A stretch of DNA of 64,000 nucleotides from Serinus canaria (GCF_022539315.1 NC_066313.1:67645934-67709933), one strand, 5' to 3'; counted from the first letter of the stretch, positions 25,644 to 40,262 are shown. Notes: generated from the letters alone by a model not told the origin. A program made the numbers and translations.

Positions 25644-26470
25644 GATATTTTTTGGTAAATTATTACTCTGCAATATTCTTCTGGTCCAACAGATTTGGTG
25701 GTATGATAGTTTCTCTTGTTTCAGTGGGATGCATGCAATGGAATAGTAGAATGAAGAAGCTAATGAAACTGCTCACAAAAGGTGAGACTCCATCTGTCCC
25801 ACACAAACAGGCCCAGTGCAAACATAGACTGTGAAATATTATTTAGTCAGTGCTTTTCTAAATGCAGTATGCTGAGAACTGGCTGATTACCCTGTACCAT
25901 CTCTTCTTCCTGCTTTCAGCTGCTAAATTGTATTAGTCATACTTTCCACATAGGTAATTACTCTATGGGTACAGGGGGTGTCACTGGATGGTAAATACCT
26001 GTGTGAGTCTGTGGTAGTCTGTATTGCTTATCCTTTCCCTAGGTGATTTAGAAAAATTGATGTCCATAACACAAATTAAATTATTATTCTATTTTACCTT
26101 TAACACGTTAATTTTAAATTAACAGCCATATAGCACTCTCTCCATCTTTCTTTGATCTCTCCATATAAACTTAAATTTTGTAAATGGGGAGGGCGACAGA
26201 AACAGAAGCTTTCTCTTACTGACGTCATAAGTGCAAGGAAACCAAGATTAGTGGCAGTCTTAAAAAGAATTCTAAACTAAATTCATACCTTTGTAAAAAA
26301 GTATCACTTTTTGGAACAGAGATCTAGACATTAAAGGTTCACTCCCCTGTTCTGTAGCAAGGGCTCCAGCACACAGTATAGAACTTGACAGAAAGTGTGT
26401 TCATACCCTTGTAAGTATTCATTCTGTCAATATTCAATTTTATCCTGATTACTCAAACATCTCCACTGCA

Positions 26471-26498
26471 AGAAGAAAGGAAGGAAGGAAGGAAGGAA
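26471..26498 (+). repeat. (GGAA)n microsatellite
   Basis: Five to six GGAA units following 'agaagaaa'. It is short and clean. Confidence 0.95.
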
Positions 26499-28349
26499 CC
26501 CCTTTTAGCACGTGCTATTCCATAACTCAAAAAACACTTTGTGGAAGAAACTTTTAAATATTACCAGTGAAGAAAATAAGCTTATTGATTTTATTCCTCA
26601 CAACATCAAAATGGAAATAGCTTCTGAGAATGTATAATCAGATGGTTCCCCCAGATATAATTTATATTCTTCCCTACCAAAGGATTAAAAGTATTCTATG
26701 ATATAACATTTTGTGAATTCCTGTTTCCTTGTTTAGCTAAAGTCCCTCTTAAAATGTCAGCTGCTTATATATAATATGTGACTAGGAAGTAAATGTGAAA
26801 GCCAAAAATCTTAAATTAATAAAGGAAGCAAAATTTACACATGACTTATTGAATGATTGTGCAATACTTTTGTTTGTTACCTCAAAATCTCTCCTTTCAA
26901 GTACCTGAAAGTAACAGTTCCGTTGCTTTTGCTTTCACAGTATTTATACTTTGATAAGAAAATGTCCTTAACTATTTTTGAGAAGTGGACTGCTTATGTT
27001 TGTTTCTTAAAAAAGTTAAAAATTGCAAAACCAGCACAGAAGATTATGAGAAAGGAAGGAGAAGGGAAGGGCCAATGAAAGGGGAAAGAAAGATGAAACA
27101 TTTCTGCAATAGCCAAATGTTCTGTCCTGTCTTGTTGAGGCTTGAGACAAGTTCTTCTTGCCAGACTTAAAATATATTATCAGTCAAACTCCTCTGAAAC
27201 TTTTGAAAATATAGTTTTCAAACCATTTTGTACAAAAGCTCAAAACCAGATACTGCAAAGTCTGCCATGAAAAATCCATTCAAAACTTAAGAAGTCTGAA
27301 AGTAAATCCTTTTCATTTGGGTTAGACTATTAGTGCCCTGATTGCAGATGCTAATATCCTGAACTGATGCTGAAAGCCCGTGATAATTATTACTTTACTA
27401 ACACTCAGTTACCTGACTGCATAATTAAAATTATGTTGAAATACATAAAGAAATAACATTTTTTCCTAGCATATCTTATTACCAAGCAGGAGAAATAGAA
27501 TAAGGATCTTTTATCTGTGTTTTGAAAAACAGTACAGACATGCTAGATTACCTGATATTTGTACCTGATATTTGATGTAACCATTGAGCAATGCCAATTT
27601 CCTGTAGGCTGTTTCTTCTGATACAGTAATTATTACAAGGCATGGCTCTAAATTTAGGCCAGGAAGTAAATTTTAAAACAGTAGAATTATTTATCTTGAA
27701 TGAATGATATCACCAAAACCACTTAGAATTTCAGCCAAATGCAACTGAAGGAATAGGATGCTTTTGTCTTCCTGCTTCTCCTGTAGTTATGAAAATACAG
27801 ACTTAGACTGTTGAGTGAGGCAACAGGTGTCTAATGCAGAGTTCAACACCTTTTCCTGTGTTTTGCTCTGCATTCAGGAATCAGTTGCCAAGAGAGTGAT
27901 CTAATAAGTAGACTACAGAGTCAGACTGCTCTTGCCTAATCTTCCTCTGAGTTATCTCTTCACTGCTGTCTGCAGAGATATATGGCTTCAGCTGAACAGG
28001 TGGATCACATCTCTCCTGACTCCTGCATGGCTTTGTGTGTGGAGTGCATAGAGAATCAAGTCTCTACAGGCTGACAAGTGATTTGAATCTAGACACTTGA
28101 CTTCCTAGGCAACTGTTTTCATAATAAAATTATTATAAAACTGTAGGAAAATTATTATAAATCCTGTTTAGATTTTATAACCAGTAAAATTCTTTGCTCA
28201 AGTGTTTCATCTTAACATGGAAAGAAAGGTGTTCTTTCTTTGGTAAGGACCTACCTAGTTTGTAAATTCAGAGTTGAGTAGGTACTCAACTGTTTGGATC
28301 AGCAAAAGCATATCCTCTTTAGGTATGTGCAATAACAGGATACTTGGGT

Positions 28350-28445
28350 TTTGGAATAAGTGCTTCTTGGGATCTTGGCCAAGGATTTTTGGAGAGTGCT
28401 CTGGGACTCAGATGCCTGAATCCCACTGAAATTGTGCTTTATGGG
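28350..28445 (+). repeat. Possible ancient amniote repeat
   Basis: The phrase 'ctcagatgcctgaatcccac' followed by 'tgaaattg' resembles old interspersed repeats of reptiles and birds, in which a 'cagatgcctaaatcccatt' type segment recurs. The match is short and the family is not named with confidence. Confidence 0.3.
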
Positions 28446-28780
28446 TTACTGTGAAGTACTGGATCGTACCTTTAAACACTTATGATGTGGAAAACTTCAT
28501 ATGTTTGAGAAGACAAAGACTGTATCTTTGCTTCAGGAATAACTTGAAGCCTGGAGAGCTTCAAGAACCTCTGAGAGGCTTTTCATTGCCCTTTCATTGA
28601 AAAGTCTGAACTCAGGCCAGCTATGCACACCCTGTGTGCCTATGGAAGTGGGCATATTTCAAAGAAGGCAGCTGTCAGTCATGTCTTCTTCATGTTGCCT
28701 GGATGATATTGTCACCAAAACACATGAAACACAGGAAGGGAGTTATACTAGGGACAATTCTCTATATATTTAAAGTTTGA

Positions 28781-28838
28781 TGTGTGGGTTTGGTTTTGGG
28801 GTTTTTGTTTTTAGGGTGTTTGTGTGTTTGTTCTGTTT
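28781..28838 (+). repeat. T/G-rich low-complexity tract
   Basis: Nearly only T and G, mixing TTTGG and GTTTT steps. Similar tracts occur at 33029-33093, 45850-45903, 48775-48856 and 62463-62492. Confidence 0.85.
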
Positions 28839-31800
28839 ATCTATTGTTGTTTTGGCTGAAGTTCTGGCTATAACCCAGCTTTCTCCCTGCTCGAGCAGGA
28901 AACCAGTGTGATAAAGCAACTGCTATTTCACTAGAGTGTGAACATAGAAAAGAGACTACCTGTAAGTCATTACTTCCTAGGACATATTCTTGGGCCTGAC
29001 ACTCTCCAAAAGGGGGAATGAGGTAGAATTGCAATACCTAAGCCAAAAATTATGAACCTGAGAATCCTTGTCTTATTCCTCAATTCCATTCTCCTGACTT
29101 CTACACTTCTTTCTGTGTAGCTTTTTTTTTTTTTTTGAAGCATCTTAGAAGCCTCACAGTCATGATTTTCCCCGTTCTGTATGTAGTATACAGAGAAAGA
29201 AGGAAATCTGGAGCAGATAAAAAAATCAACTCTGTGAAAGTTTATCATGGGGTAGCAAGATAAGAAACAGAAAATGTTTGTTTTCTGTATAGAAACTATA
29301 TGGGATTTTGTTATGCCTACTGTAAAACCACAATGATTTATGAGAAGAAGCATTTTAACTACACTAGGACAAGCTAAATGTTTCCCTGTGTGGGATAACA
29401 CAACACTTTCTCAGCTGGCTGAGTCTGCAGGGCCATCTACATTTATCACTCTCATAAAGTCCCCTGAATAAGTAAAAGCTCCTCTCACCCGCTCTTGCCT
29501 GTGGCTTTTAAACAGGAAGGAAGTATCATTTTCTTCTGCCCTAGCACAAAGAGAGCTCTGAGCATCTAATTACAGTTTCTGTGAGCAAATGGAACCAGAA
29601 AAGCATTTCCCTGTAGCTAAAATGCCCAAGCAGAGCTCGCACTCTCTCAGTTTTCCCAGACTAAGGTTAAAAATCTGCTTTCTAAATTATTCCATTGCTT
29701 TCCAGAGGAAGTATTAATTACATTACTGCAAATGTAGATTGGGGTGGGATGTAATTACAGGGTCGGCTTTGTGTCTGTTGTCCAACAGAATTAGGCAGGA
29801 AGTGTTTGCAATGCCAGCAGTTTCAGGTGTTTTGCAACCTATTATATTTGCTGGTTCTCACCAGGTCTCACAGATGGATCAGGTGACTTTCTGCTGCCCG
29901 ATTGTCTGGAAAATCCACAAAGCTGCTATTACTGCAGGTTCATGGCTTTTACAAGGCTGATGGGTTTAGATTTTTAGAGGAGGAAAAGAAAAATGTAAAA
30001 ATCCATTCTTCTCCATTCAGTCCTTGCCAAATTTTGCATCTTCCTTTAATCAAAGACTTATTTTTCTGTTTGTTTTCATTTCCTAGTTCTAATCCTCTAT
30101 TTTTTGTCCATTTTTTCTGCTCCTCTGAGAATATCTTTTTTGTTATATGGAGAAAATGGCTGTGCATGCACAGAAGAAAGGCATCAGTCTCTGCAGCAGG
30201 AAAAACAGTGGGCACTGAGTTGTCATGACTGAGCGCCATTCTGGGACATGCACTTGACTTCCAGTTTAGCATAGCATGGACTTGTTTTTTGTGTCTTTCA
30301 GGAAGACACCTCTATTTTTGGGGGGCTTGGTGGATGGTAGGAAGAAATTAAAATTCCTGCAGTCTTTGGCTTCTGGTACTGAAGGCATAATTTCAGCCTA
30401 AGCTGAATGAACATGTTCCAGAGAAAGGCCTGATCATGGCTCAGGAGTGATAGAGACAATATATCTTATCTCTGATAGAGACAATCATCTGCAGACACCT
30501 TTGATAAAGAGTCCTTGTGTAGGAGGAGAGAGTTGGTTTGTATGGAGACAGGCTGTTCTCTCCCAGTTGAGCTGGGTGCAAATAGATGGTCTGGGGCATA
30601 GTTAACTTACTTGATCAATGAGTTTGGATTTATTTAACCTGAGCCCTCAGCAAGTGGCTGTCTGTCTTTAGGCATGCTTTCATCAAGAATTTGAGATGAC
30701 TGTTCATCAGGGAAATAGATTTTTAAGCAGCAATTCTCTGCTGTTTGACCAGTATTTTCTTCCTCCTAAAACCTGTTTGTACTGACTGCTGTGCATGAAC
30801 AATATGCTCCAGTCTGTAGAAGTCTAAATGAAACAATCTTATCCACTGAAAGCAGACAGAGGGGGAAAGACAGTAATATCTCTTCACAGATCTTCTTTTG
30901 GATCAAACTGTGTGGCTAAGGATACCACCATTGCCCTCATCCATGTGTTTCTGCTGTTGGGTTCTGTCCAATGAGCCGCTTCCACTGAACATGTAATTTT
31001 GTCTGACCACGAGCAGTCAAACTGAGTTTGCCTGCCTGTTGTGGAAAAGCAGGACAGGGGGGAAATGGCAAGAAGCAACAGCACAGGCTGGGACTTGTAA
31101 CCAGGCCAACCAACACATTTATAGATGAAAAAGGAAATAGCAATCACAGTAAAGACACTGCAGCTGTATGTATTTCTGGCACTATTACTAGTTCTTTGAT
31201 TTAGGGGGGCAAGTCCTAAAAAGGAATATTCTGGTATTGTGGTTTTATCCAGTTCTGTAAAACCTTAAGGTCAAGATCAAGGCTCATAAAATGTTAATTA
31301 GCTTGATTCTTAGTACAAACATAAGAACTCTGTGGAATGCTCCAGGTCCACCCTTTTCTCTATGGCATTTATCTTTAATAATATAAACATTCAGAATATA
31401 CCAACATCAATTTGTCATGGTAAAATCTTTGCATGCTGTTCTCAGTTTTCTATGTTAGCAAAGATGGAAGACATATATTAAGTTTCTTTCAGCCCTCAAA
31501 CTTATATAAATATGAAAGGTAGATGCCAAAGCAACATGTGCCTTCAAAATTCCTAAAATAGATAGGATAGCTATTACGTATGCACAGCCCCCATGAATGC
31601 CAGCATTTAAGATGTATATTCATGCATATACTGTGGCTGGTGTAGTGAAGTGTGGAAAATATTTATATTCATTCTTGAAGAAATGACCTTAATAATTCAT
31701 TTTGGACTCCACTTCTCCTGAATTACAGTTGCCTCACTTGTGGAGTATTTTCCATATCTTGGAAAGACCCTAATAAATTCTAATACTTTCCTAAGTGTGG

Positions 31801-33028
31801 AAATAATTAGTAGTTTATGATGTCACAGATTTGCAAACTTTTTTCATAGTTGTTGTTGCAAGAAGCACATATTTCCTTTCTGTTCCCTCATGCTTAGCTC
31901 TGTTTTAAATTTCTTTCAGTGATAATTAGGGCTTTTTTAGAAAGATGCAGCATTTTTTTAGATGTGCTTGGAACTAACTGGAAAACTTGTATGGCAAAGG
32001 AATACCTCCATGAGATATCAGTGATAAGAAGCACAAATAGTTTGATTTCAAGGACTGATATAGATTGTATTTTAAGGAAATATTCTAAAGATGACTTTTC
32101 TAACTTACCTGGCAAGGCTCACGTTTGATGCAAACTAGTAGAGCCAATGGCAGATCACCATGCTAAGGTTTTACAGATGTTATTAAAGCATGTTTTTATT
32201 CCTAAACAGCTTTGCTTCTTACTGGAACAAGTTAAAAATATCTAACTGCTATTAAAATGTGAGGATTCCACTCAAAGAGTGAGGTTTCTAGGGTGAGGAT
32301 TGCACCCAAAATTAAGACTAAACAATGTTGAACTTCACTTGGAATGACATTCAGAGGAATGAAGCAGTTTAGATGGTTTTGGTTCAAGTGCAGGTTGGAT
32401 CTGAACAATGTGGCCTCTCTCCAGCAGTGATTCCAATGTGTGTACACATGAGTGCAAGTGAAAACTTACTAAGAAAGCTTAGGGCAGAGTGGGAAAAAGG
32501 TTAGGAACAAGTGTCATGGGATAAAGAAACTCACCAAAAGAGTAGAGACTGTATTCTGACTTGGTCAATATATGCAATGCTAACTGGAAAAAAAGGCAAT
32601 CTTCTGTACATATCCAGTCAGATTCTCATATTCTTTCACATCTGGAGCTTCCTAAAAGATAACTGCAGATGAGAGGGCTTCAGCACACAGTGTGTTACCC
32701 TTTTAGCATTCCAGAAAGTGGTTATTTAGCAAAAGAACTTGCTGGCTGCTTTGTACATTTCTTTTGCACATGGATGAATCTTTCAAGTGCTTAAACACTT
32801 CCTAAAATTTAAAGAGATGTAAGCTTACTAAAAATTTTTGGGAATGTCAGAAGTTGTATACATATATACTAAGCCTTAAATCTTCTGTTTTCTTTTTGAT
32901 ACATTTTGCTGGTCTATGAATTTGTAGATTTGTATTTGTATTTCTCTTCTTGCATTTGATCTTTTACTCATCTTTTTCCCTTTCTCTCCTCAGTTATCTG
33001 TCTTGTTCCTTGTATTTCTTTCTCTCTT

Positions 33029-33093
33029 TTTGGGGGGCAGGAGGGGATTGTTTGTCTGTTTGTGTGTTTTGTTTGGTTTTGGGTTTTTTTCCC
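33029..33093 (+). repeat. T/G-rich low-complexity tract
   Basis: Starts with a G-run in 'tttttggggggcagg' and continues as TTTG/TTGG steps to 'ttttttcccc'. It lies in a pyrimidine-rich neighbourhood from 32890. Confidence 0.82.
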
Positions 33094-36000
33094 CAAAGAA
33101 GAGGAAGTTCCAGCTTTTTAGATAGGAGTCAGTAACGACAGAGGTAGCAGCCATTCTAAAATTGTCCATGTGATTAAAAAATGGAATAGCATTGGATTAA
33201 AAAATTAAATAAATATATAGAAACATTAAGAAAACGTGAAAGGATACATGTAACATGCAGGCTACTAAACAAAGACCATCTTGTGCAGAGTGTAAAGAAA
33301 ACATAATGACTACAACCTGCCCTAGGGTTTGAAAACAATTTACTGAGAAGTCTTTTACAGTGGCTAGCTTTGGAGCCATTTCTAATTAGGTAGCAGGTAT
33401 TTCAAGATCTGTTTAAGTATGTTCAATAAATTTCCTTCAGCGTTTCAGTGTTATAAATCTGTCATGATGATTTTTTGGATCTTCAGGAATTAACAGATCC
33501 TAATCTCAGAGCTACAACAGTCATATTTCATGGCAGCATGTTTCAAAATGAATATATTTCCATAAGAAAAGTCTCCAGCTAAAGTTGACCTGAGAGATGG
33601 AACAAAGTAAAATATTTTGGGAGTGATTCACTCCTTACATTAGAATACTGTCTTTGTGTTTTGATAGCAAAATACAAAAAAATGCCATAAAATTTTGATT
33701 TCAAATATTCTTTTTGATTTTACATGAGGAAAATGTAAATCCTCTCAAACTCTATCCCCCTTTTTCATTTCTAGACTTCAGTCTGCTGCAGTGGAAAACA
33801 CCTACAAAATTATTTGGTCTGTCTCCATCTCAATACAAATTTAGGAATGCATCCCATATGTTATGCATGCCTTTCTAAATAAGATATGGCCAGATATGCA
33901 TAGAGCATCAAAACACCACACTGTCCCACTCAATTTCCAGGATGAGGGAAGGAGAGAATCTTGGGTGACACAGGTAGTGCAATGTGTGTTTGAGAGTTAT
34001 TGTCACAGACAAGCAAGGATGACTCTGTGGGGACTCAGCTCAAGTCTGGCAGGACTTTTGATCTCAGTGTCCAAAACCAGGCAAACATGTGCTGAGCTAA
34101 ACTTGGAAGCAGTGAATTTTTGTTCATGTATCATGCTACCATAGCAGGGTATTTTTCTGAAAAACAATTGCACTGACCACAGGTAATGTGTCAATTGTAC
34201 TGCTGGCCTGTTGCAGTGAAAGTCTTCTGTGCCCCAGACGTGTGTACAATGGGGGCAGCTGAGTGTGCAATGGAAGCTGTTTGAAACATAGCAGATGAAG
34301 AAACTTGTGAATAGGGAAGGCAGACTGAAAGGCCATGGAAGACAAAAGAAAGAGAAGGAAACAGCAAATTATTTAACTAAAGAGTACTTCCAGGATGGGA
34401 GAGAAGGGAATTTACAGCATTGGAAAAGACAAAAAGAATAATCGAATGTAGACAGAGGAGTTCAGAGCCTTAAAGGACAATGAATTTGTGGCACATAAAA
34501 TAAATGTAGAAGGGAGAGCAAAATGTTGTTCTGTTAACAAGTCCTGTTTACACTGACGTGTTGGTAATGCTTGTACTTCTGGCTTTTTTGCTTTTAAACA
34601 CTGTTGTAATGTGACAGCCCTACCTCCTCTAAGGTCTATGTCTACTATCAATGCATCAATGAGTCCTGAATTGCCAAGTGTCCATGAGATTTACATTTTT
34701 AGTTCCATCCTTCAGTGGTGACTAATGCTTGTCAGTTATTCCTACTGAATTAAGAAGAAGAAAAAAAATCAACAGTTGTACATAAAAAGGAAAAACACCT
34801 TTTGAAAACAACATCTAGAGAATTGTGCTCCCTTGGGGTCATTTTTCAGTCTCATGGAAACCTTTGATTTTGAAGTGCTCTACCTACAGGTAGAGTAGGT
34901 TGAAATGGGACCTGGGTCATGGTCAAAACATGACCAGCAGAGAGGGAATCAAGAGTTGCTCTGCTTGGTCTTTCCCTCTGGACAATTATGAGATTAGCTC
35001 CATAGGCACAGCACACCATGCTTGTGCCTTAGTGTAGACTTCATCACTGACAATAAGTGAATACCAAGGGTACAGTGAGGTAGTTAAGACACAAACCTAA
35101 AATGTTAGAGAATGCCAAAGTATGAGTTTCAGGCGGCATTCTCAAAATGTGAAGAAAATCTGTCTAGATGGTTATTGCCAGCTCCATTTGGAGGGGGGAA
35201 GACTGCCCCAATGAAAATCAAGTAGAAATTGAAATGTTTTAATAGCACCATTGTCAGGAAGGAACTTACTGGGTCAGAGACACTGATCTCAATAGGTAAC
35301 TCATCCTAAACAAAAACCTAAATTAATTTAGGTTAGATGTGACCTATGTACACCATCAAATTCAAGCTCAAGCAGCAATGCCGCCTTGAAAATTAAATCT
35401 ATTTAGGAACACATTTTGGTTACACTTAGTCAATCTCACTCTCAAAATTGCTTCAGGACCTATATGAGCCAAAGCTGACCTTGAACCTTCGGTTAAAGTT
35501 CAGAGATTCTTTGGCTTAGATATGGTTAGAGATCTAATTCTAATTCCAAAATGTTTCTATCTGTGACCATATTTACTGCCTCACTGTTTCAGAGTACTCT
35601 TTTGTTTCTTCTTATTCCTACATGTTTAAATCTTGTTGGATGCCTTCTCAGGTATACTAAATGCCCATGATGAGCAGTTTTTGGACCAAAGTTTTACACT
35701 TTCAAGGTCAAGACTTCTACACATCTGTGTGTTGGAGATGTCTTGATAAATACATATGAGAGACTATCTGATACCATTATCTGTGATATTATGTGACTGA
35801 ATTAGGTAGGCCAGGCTTTTCCCTTCAGCTTCATGTTGAAGGGGAAGATCAAATGCTGGCATAAATGAATGCAATTTTACTTGCTTGTGCCCTCTTATGT
35901 TAGTTGTTAGTTTTGCTCTATGTATTTATTGGCCAGTATGGTTCTCTACCTCCCTTAATGCAAACTCTCATGTTCTTTCCTTTACACTCCCAACCACTTT

Positions 36001-39000
36001 TAAAGGCCAAACCCTTACAAATCTTTCATTCATAGCCCAGCAGGAGTTTTGATTTATGGTAAAATAAATCAAAGTGCTCTCATCAGGAGGGTAGAAACAT
36101 ATGATAAAATGATTCTTCCAGCCCCACTGACGCAGAGCCAAATACAGTATTTTTCAAATTTTAAATTTCATGTAGTACTTGTTAAAACTGACCATCTCAT
36201 TTTTCAAATGTTACCTAACTGCTTTTTCAGTTGTCTGTGGTAATAATTATCAACCAAGACTATTTAATATTCTCAACTTCAGAAGTATTTCTTAATTTGA
36301 ACTGATAGATTTTTTTAAAATGCTGTAGAATCTACCTTTTACCAAAAAAATGAATAGAAATTCTGTTCTCTTATAAGTGAAAAAAAAATAAGACTTCCAG
36401 ATATGAATTGCAAAAAAAGAGGTGAACATTTCACATTGTAGAGTAGCATTGATTTATTTTGACACAGAAAAATCAACATGAAAAAGTCAATGTGAACTTC
36501 CTGCCTCGTCCAGGAAAGACTGACTGCATTTTCTCTCTGCTTCAAATCAATGGATGATGAGACTTGCTAGGCAAGCCAACTAAATATGCAATTTACTAAT
36601 GAGATTCCTAGCTTAGACCTTCAAAAAATTTTAAGGATGTCACAAACTATCCCATTCTCAGGATATAGAGGGAGCTGTGACTTTGTAATGCAGTGATTCT
36701 CTGTCATCAGGGGCTGTCCATAATTGGTTCCCAAGCACATTAAATTGCTTCTCTGAACTCCTGTATGGTGAGAGTGTAATACTGAAGGGGAATTGTCTAG
36801 TTGTTAATGAACATGCCAGGCTGGACTTTATAACTCTTCTCCCATCCTCTTTGTGTGTGCCTATGTGAATGAGAGATCATGAGAAATATTGTTATGGTAT
36901 TGGTGCAAATGGATTTAGGTCCCTATAGCAGACTATAAAGTGTGTTTGCACAGGAAGACATGCCAAAGAGGTCAACTGCCAGTGTTTCAGCATTTTCTCA
37001 GAAAAAAAAAAAAAGTAAAAATATATTGGCTGAGCATGGTGAAACTGAAATACATTGGTATAGTGAAATGTGCAACTGGGGAAATTGTACCAGGACTGTG
37101 TAACTGAGAACAGGAGACAATCAGACAAATTAACTTCTTTTCTACACACTTCTGCTGGACCTTTTTCTGTCATTAGGCACTGAGGCAAATAAGAGCAGTT
37201 TTTTACCAATTATTTGGACAATAGTGTATTTTGAGTTACACTAGAGGTATTTGATGTTTGCATCTCTTTGGGTCAGTGTATCTCCTTAAATCCTCTTTGG
37301 TAACACACATAAATTTAGACTGGATGTCTTGCTCAAATCCAACTTCTCTTTACAGTTTGTAAGGATAGATTGGCTGCTTCAGGCAGTTGTTTATCCTGAG
37401 CATTATAGGAGCTTATCTTGAGGTAGTAAGAGCCTCTCTCTTGAAGGACTCCTCTTTTGAAAACACCTATTTTTCAGCAGGGATCAGGGCCCACAAAGCT
37501 AACTTCAGCCAGAGGCTGAGTTTTCACGACCAAAAGAGAGGGGAGGTGCCCTACCTTGCCTTGGGTGCAAACATAGACTGAGCTTTTTACAAAATCCCAA
37601 ATATCATGAGTTGGTCATAACTGCTGAGTGCTGGAAAGCCCATTTACAGTCTTGAACATTAGACTGAACTATGAACACCACAAACAATTAGGTGTAAATT
37701 CAGCAGCTTGTACAGGCTCACTCATCTCTCTGTGAATAAGTGGTCCCAATTTATTAAAGAGGAAGATATAGTGGAATTGGGAAGCACTCATTTCTTGACA
37801 CATTGTTAACATGAAATGAAAAATCTAGATGCACAGGAGGGAACGCTTCAGGGACTGACTTATAGCCCCACACCAGTCTCTTGTAAGTTTGTCTCGTTGC
37901 AAGATCTGCCATGAAGATAAAGATTCAGCATGGGCCAGACAAACTGGTCCTCCTTTGTTTTGAGAAAGTTATCTTCTTCAGAAAGATACCAGTCACAGCT
38001 TTCATACATCAAGGATATAAATGATGGTTCCATCTGGAAAATCAAAGCCAATATATGCTTTTAGTAAGAGATCATAGAATGAAATATAAGGAACCCTTAA
38101 TTTTTTTAGCTTTTCCCCCTGGAGTGTTAAGGATTGAATTTAATGATCCATAGCTGAAGGACATGCTTGAGGCTGACAAGGTCAGAACTAATTTTACATG
38201 TGGTACACAGATTTGAAATGACTCTCCTTAACCATGGAATGAATGTTCTATTTAACTTCTCTCAGCAGCAAGGCTCAATGAGTAGTAGCAGATTTTCCTG
38301 CTGTTCAGGTATAATTACAGAATCACACAGGTGGCATTCAGTCTTTCTCTAATTTAGTAAAACAAAAATTCTTCATGTTTGCCCAAAGTTGAATGTTCTC
38401 TTTCTTTATAATTCTTCTTGGAAACAAAGCAAAACAAAGCCAAAGCATAACTAAGTATTTTCTTTGTTTGTGGAGAATGCCTTACATTTTGTTCTATTTT
38501 GCCTATGGTAAAACTTTTATGCAGGGAAAAAAACCCCAAAACCCAACCTTGCCAAGACAAACTTGTTGTGCTTGTTTTGCCCATGTATGACTTTAAAAGA
38601 TGCCCAAATACCTGTATTTTATTCTTAAATGCATTTTCAAAATATTTGTTTCATAACATACTTATTCCTTTGATTCACTAGATCCACATCAGAGATGTCA
38701 AGATTTTTAGGAAAAAACAAATCACATTCTATTTCCTTTTTTCTACTTTTATGACAGAATTGATTTTTAAAAGTTTAGCCTGTCTCAATACATTTTCAAA
38801 TAGGAGATTTTCTCTTAAAACTGTGTATCAGCTATTTACATTATCTTCTTTCTACAATGTGAGTAAGAATTGTTTATGCTAAAAATTTGAGAGCTCTGAC
38901 TTTATTGAACAAAAAGTTTAACTGTTCTGGGTACATTCAGTACTTGAGGTAAGTATAAGATGACTAACTTATTTTTCTAAATCAGTCATTTGTTGTGAAA

Positions 39001-39821
39001 TAGAAAAAGAGAGAATTTCTCATTTCACCTGGAAATATACTGGTCTTTTTCCCTGAGGCAAGAGCAATTCTGTACAGACAGGAGTTTTTCTCAATGAAAG
39101 CATTTTAGAAATGTACACAGAGTTTGATAGTTATACATTGTTCATTTAATTCCTTTCTCTTTGTGTAACTACTGTATAAATTATGTGTGCACAATCTGTC
39201 CATACACATGTATAGGTTTCTTTGCTCTTGAATTTATTGTCCTCAGTTTCAGTTTTGTTAATGGTTTTCCTCCAAATTTTGAGTAGATTTTTGGAAGTGT
39301 AAGTCATAAGTAAGTTGTCCCTGACGTATACTCTGGCCATGCCTGAAGGACAGTGGAGTCCCTAGAGAAATGATGAACTTGTAAGGTTTGCACAGTGTCA
39401 TGTGGAGATGTAGGCTCAGATCCTAAAAGCTATTTATCAGTGTTAATTCCATTTCGTAGCTGAGCTAATAACCATATCTCTCAACAGCACTAATTAAGGC
39501 AGGTTCAGTATCATGTTGATGCACCATACTTTCTCCCAGTAACAAAATTAGATAAATGGGTGGTAATTTGTAGATTTTCAAGCCACATTCCATTGCTATT
39601 AGTCAAAGCCTACTAAATTGCAATCTAGATAAATCTATATCCTATAAAAATAAGGCAGAGATGCTACCAAACAAATAATTTCCCATTTTCAGAGCTGACT
39701 AGCTCTACAAATTTGGGCAAGTCAACCTGCAATCTGGAACCCTGTAGTAAAACCCTGAACTTGTTATGTGCCACAGCAGAACTGGGTAGGCAGTGAAAAT
39801 GAAATGAGATGGCCATAACAT
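33094..39821. other. Unannotated non-coding stretch
   Basis: No gene or mobile element is recognised over 6.7 kb. A short A/C-rich segment lies at 38524-38548. Small open frames on both strands are unremarkable in AT-rich DNA. The patch 36650-36850 is less AT-rich and could be a conserved non-coding element, but this cannot be shown from one sequence. Confidence 0.5.
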
Positions 39822-40262
39822 TTATAATTCTATTCTAAAGCTAAATTTTATGAGGCTTCTCCAAGAACATTTGAAACTAAAGCTAAAAATGCAAGACCAG
39901 AATAAAAACTGAGGGTCTGGGGTGAGTTTTTTTGCCCAACTGATCCAAAGAACAAAATGTAGGGAGTTACTGTAGAGAGCTGCAGCCAATGAGTATTTTT
40001 TAAAGAGATCTGACAATAATTTGCAAAGCACAACTGAGGGAGAAAACCCCAGCCAAATTAATTCCAAGTTGCTTTCTGCTTTCCCATTTATAGAGATAAT
40101 TAAGGATTTCTTTACAGCGTAGATCAAAGGCTGTTCAAACTTTGACTGACTGGTTAGGGTTCTTGGGAGGCTGTTTTGCCTTTCTGGAGCAAAGTGTGTG
40201 ATGGCCTCCCCTCTGAGACCCCTGTGACCAGGGATGCACAGGGTGTTACCAAAAAGGGCCAT
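39822..40262 (-). other. Unassigned 146-codon open frame
   Basis: An uninterrupted minus-strand frame of 146 codons, not caused by simple repeat. The peptide has a mixed composition with a W-rich hydrophobic middle (LHFVLWISWAKK near residues 101-112) and no domain I recognise. A CTATAAATGG TATA-like string lies inside it on the same strand near 40090-40099. It may be chance, or a fragment of an unrecognised LTR-type repeat. No splice signals flank it convincingly. Confidence 0.15.

Larger units (their letters stand above)
25644..32990. other. Unannotated non-coding stretch with minor simple repeats
   Basis: No gene is recognised over 7.3 kb. It contains a (GGAA)n microsatellite (26476-26498), a T/G-rich tract (28781-28838), a T-run (29122-29136) and small direct repeats such as two copies of 'acctgatattt' at 27551-27574. 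The minus-strand frame 28970-29401 has a K-run from the T-run and no domain. The region 29400-29960 is less AT-rich and carries three TAATTAC motifs. Confidence 0.5.
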
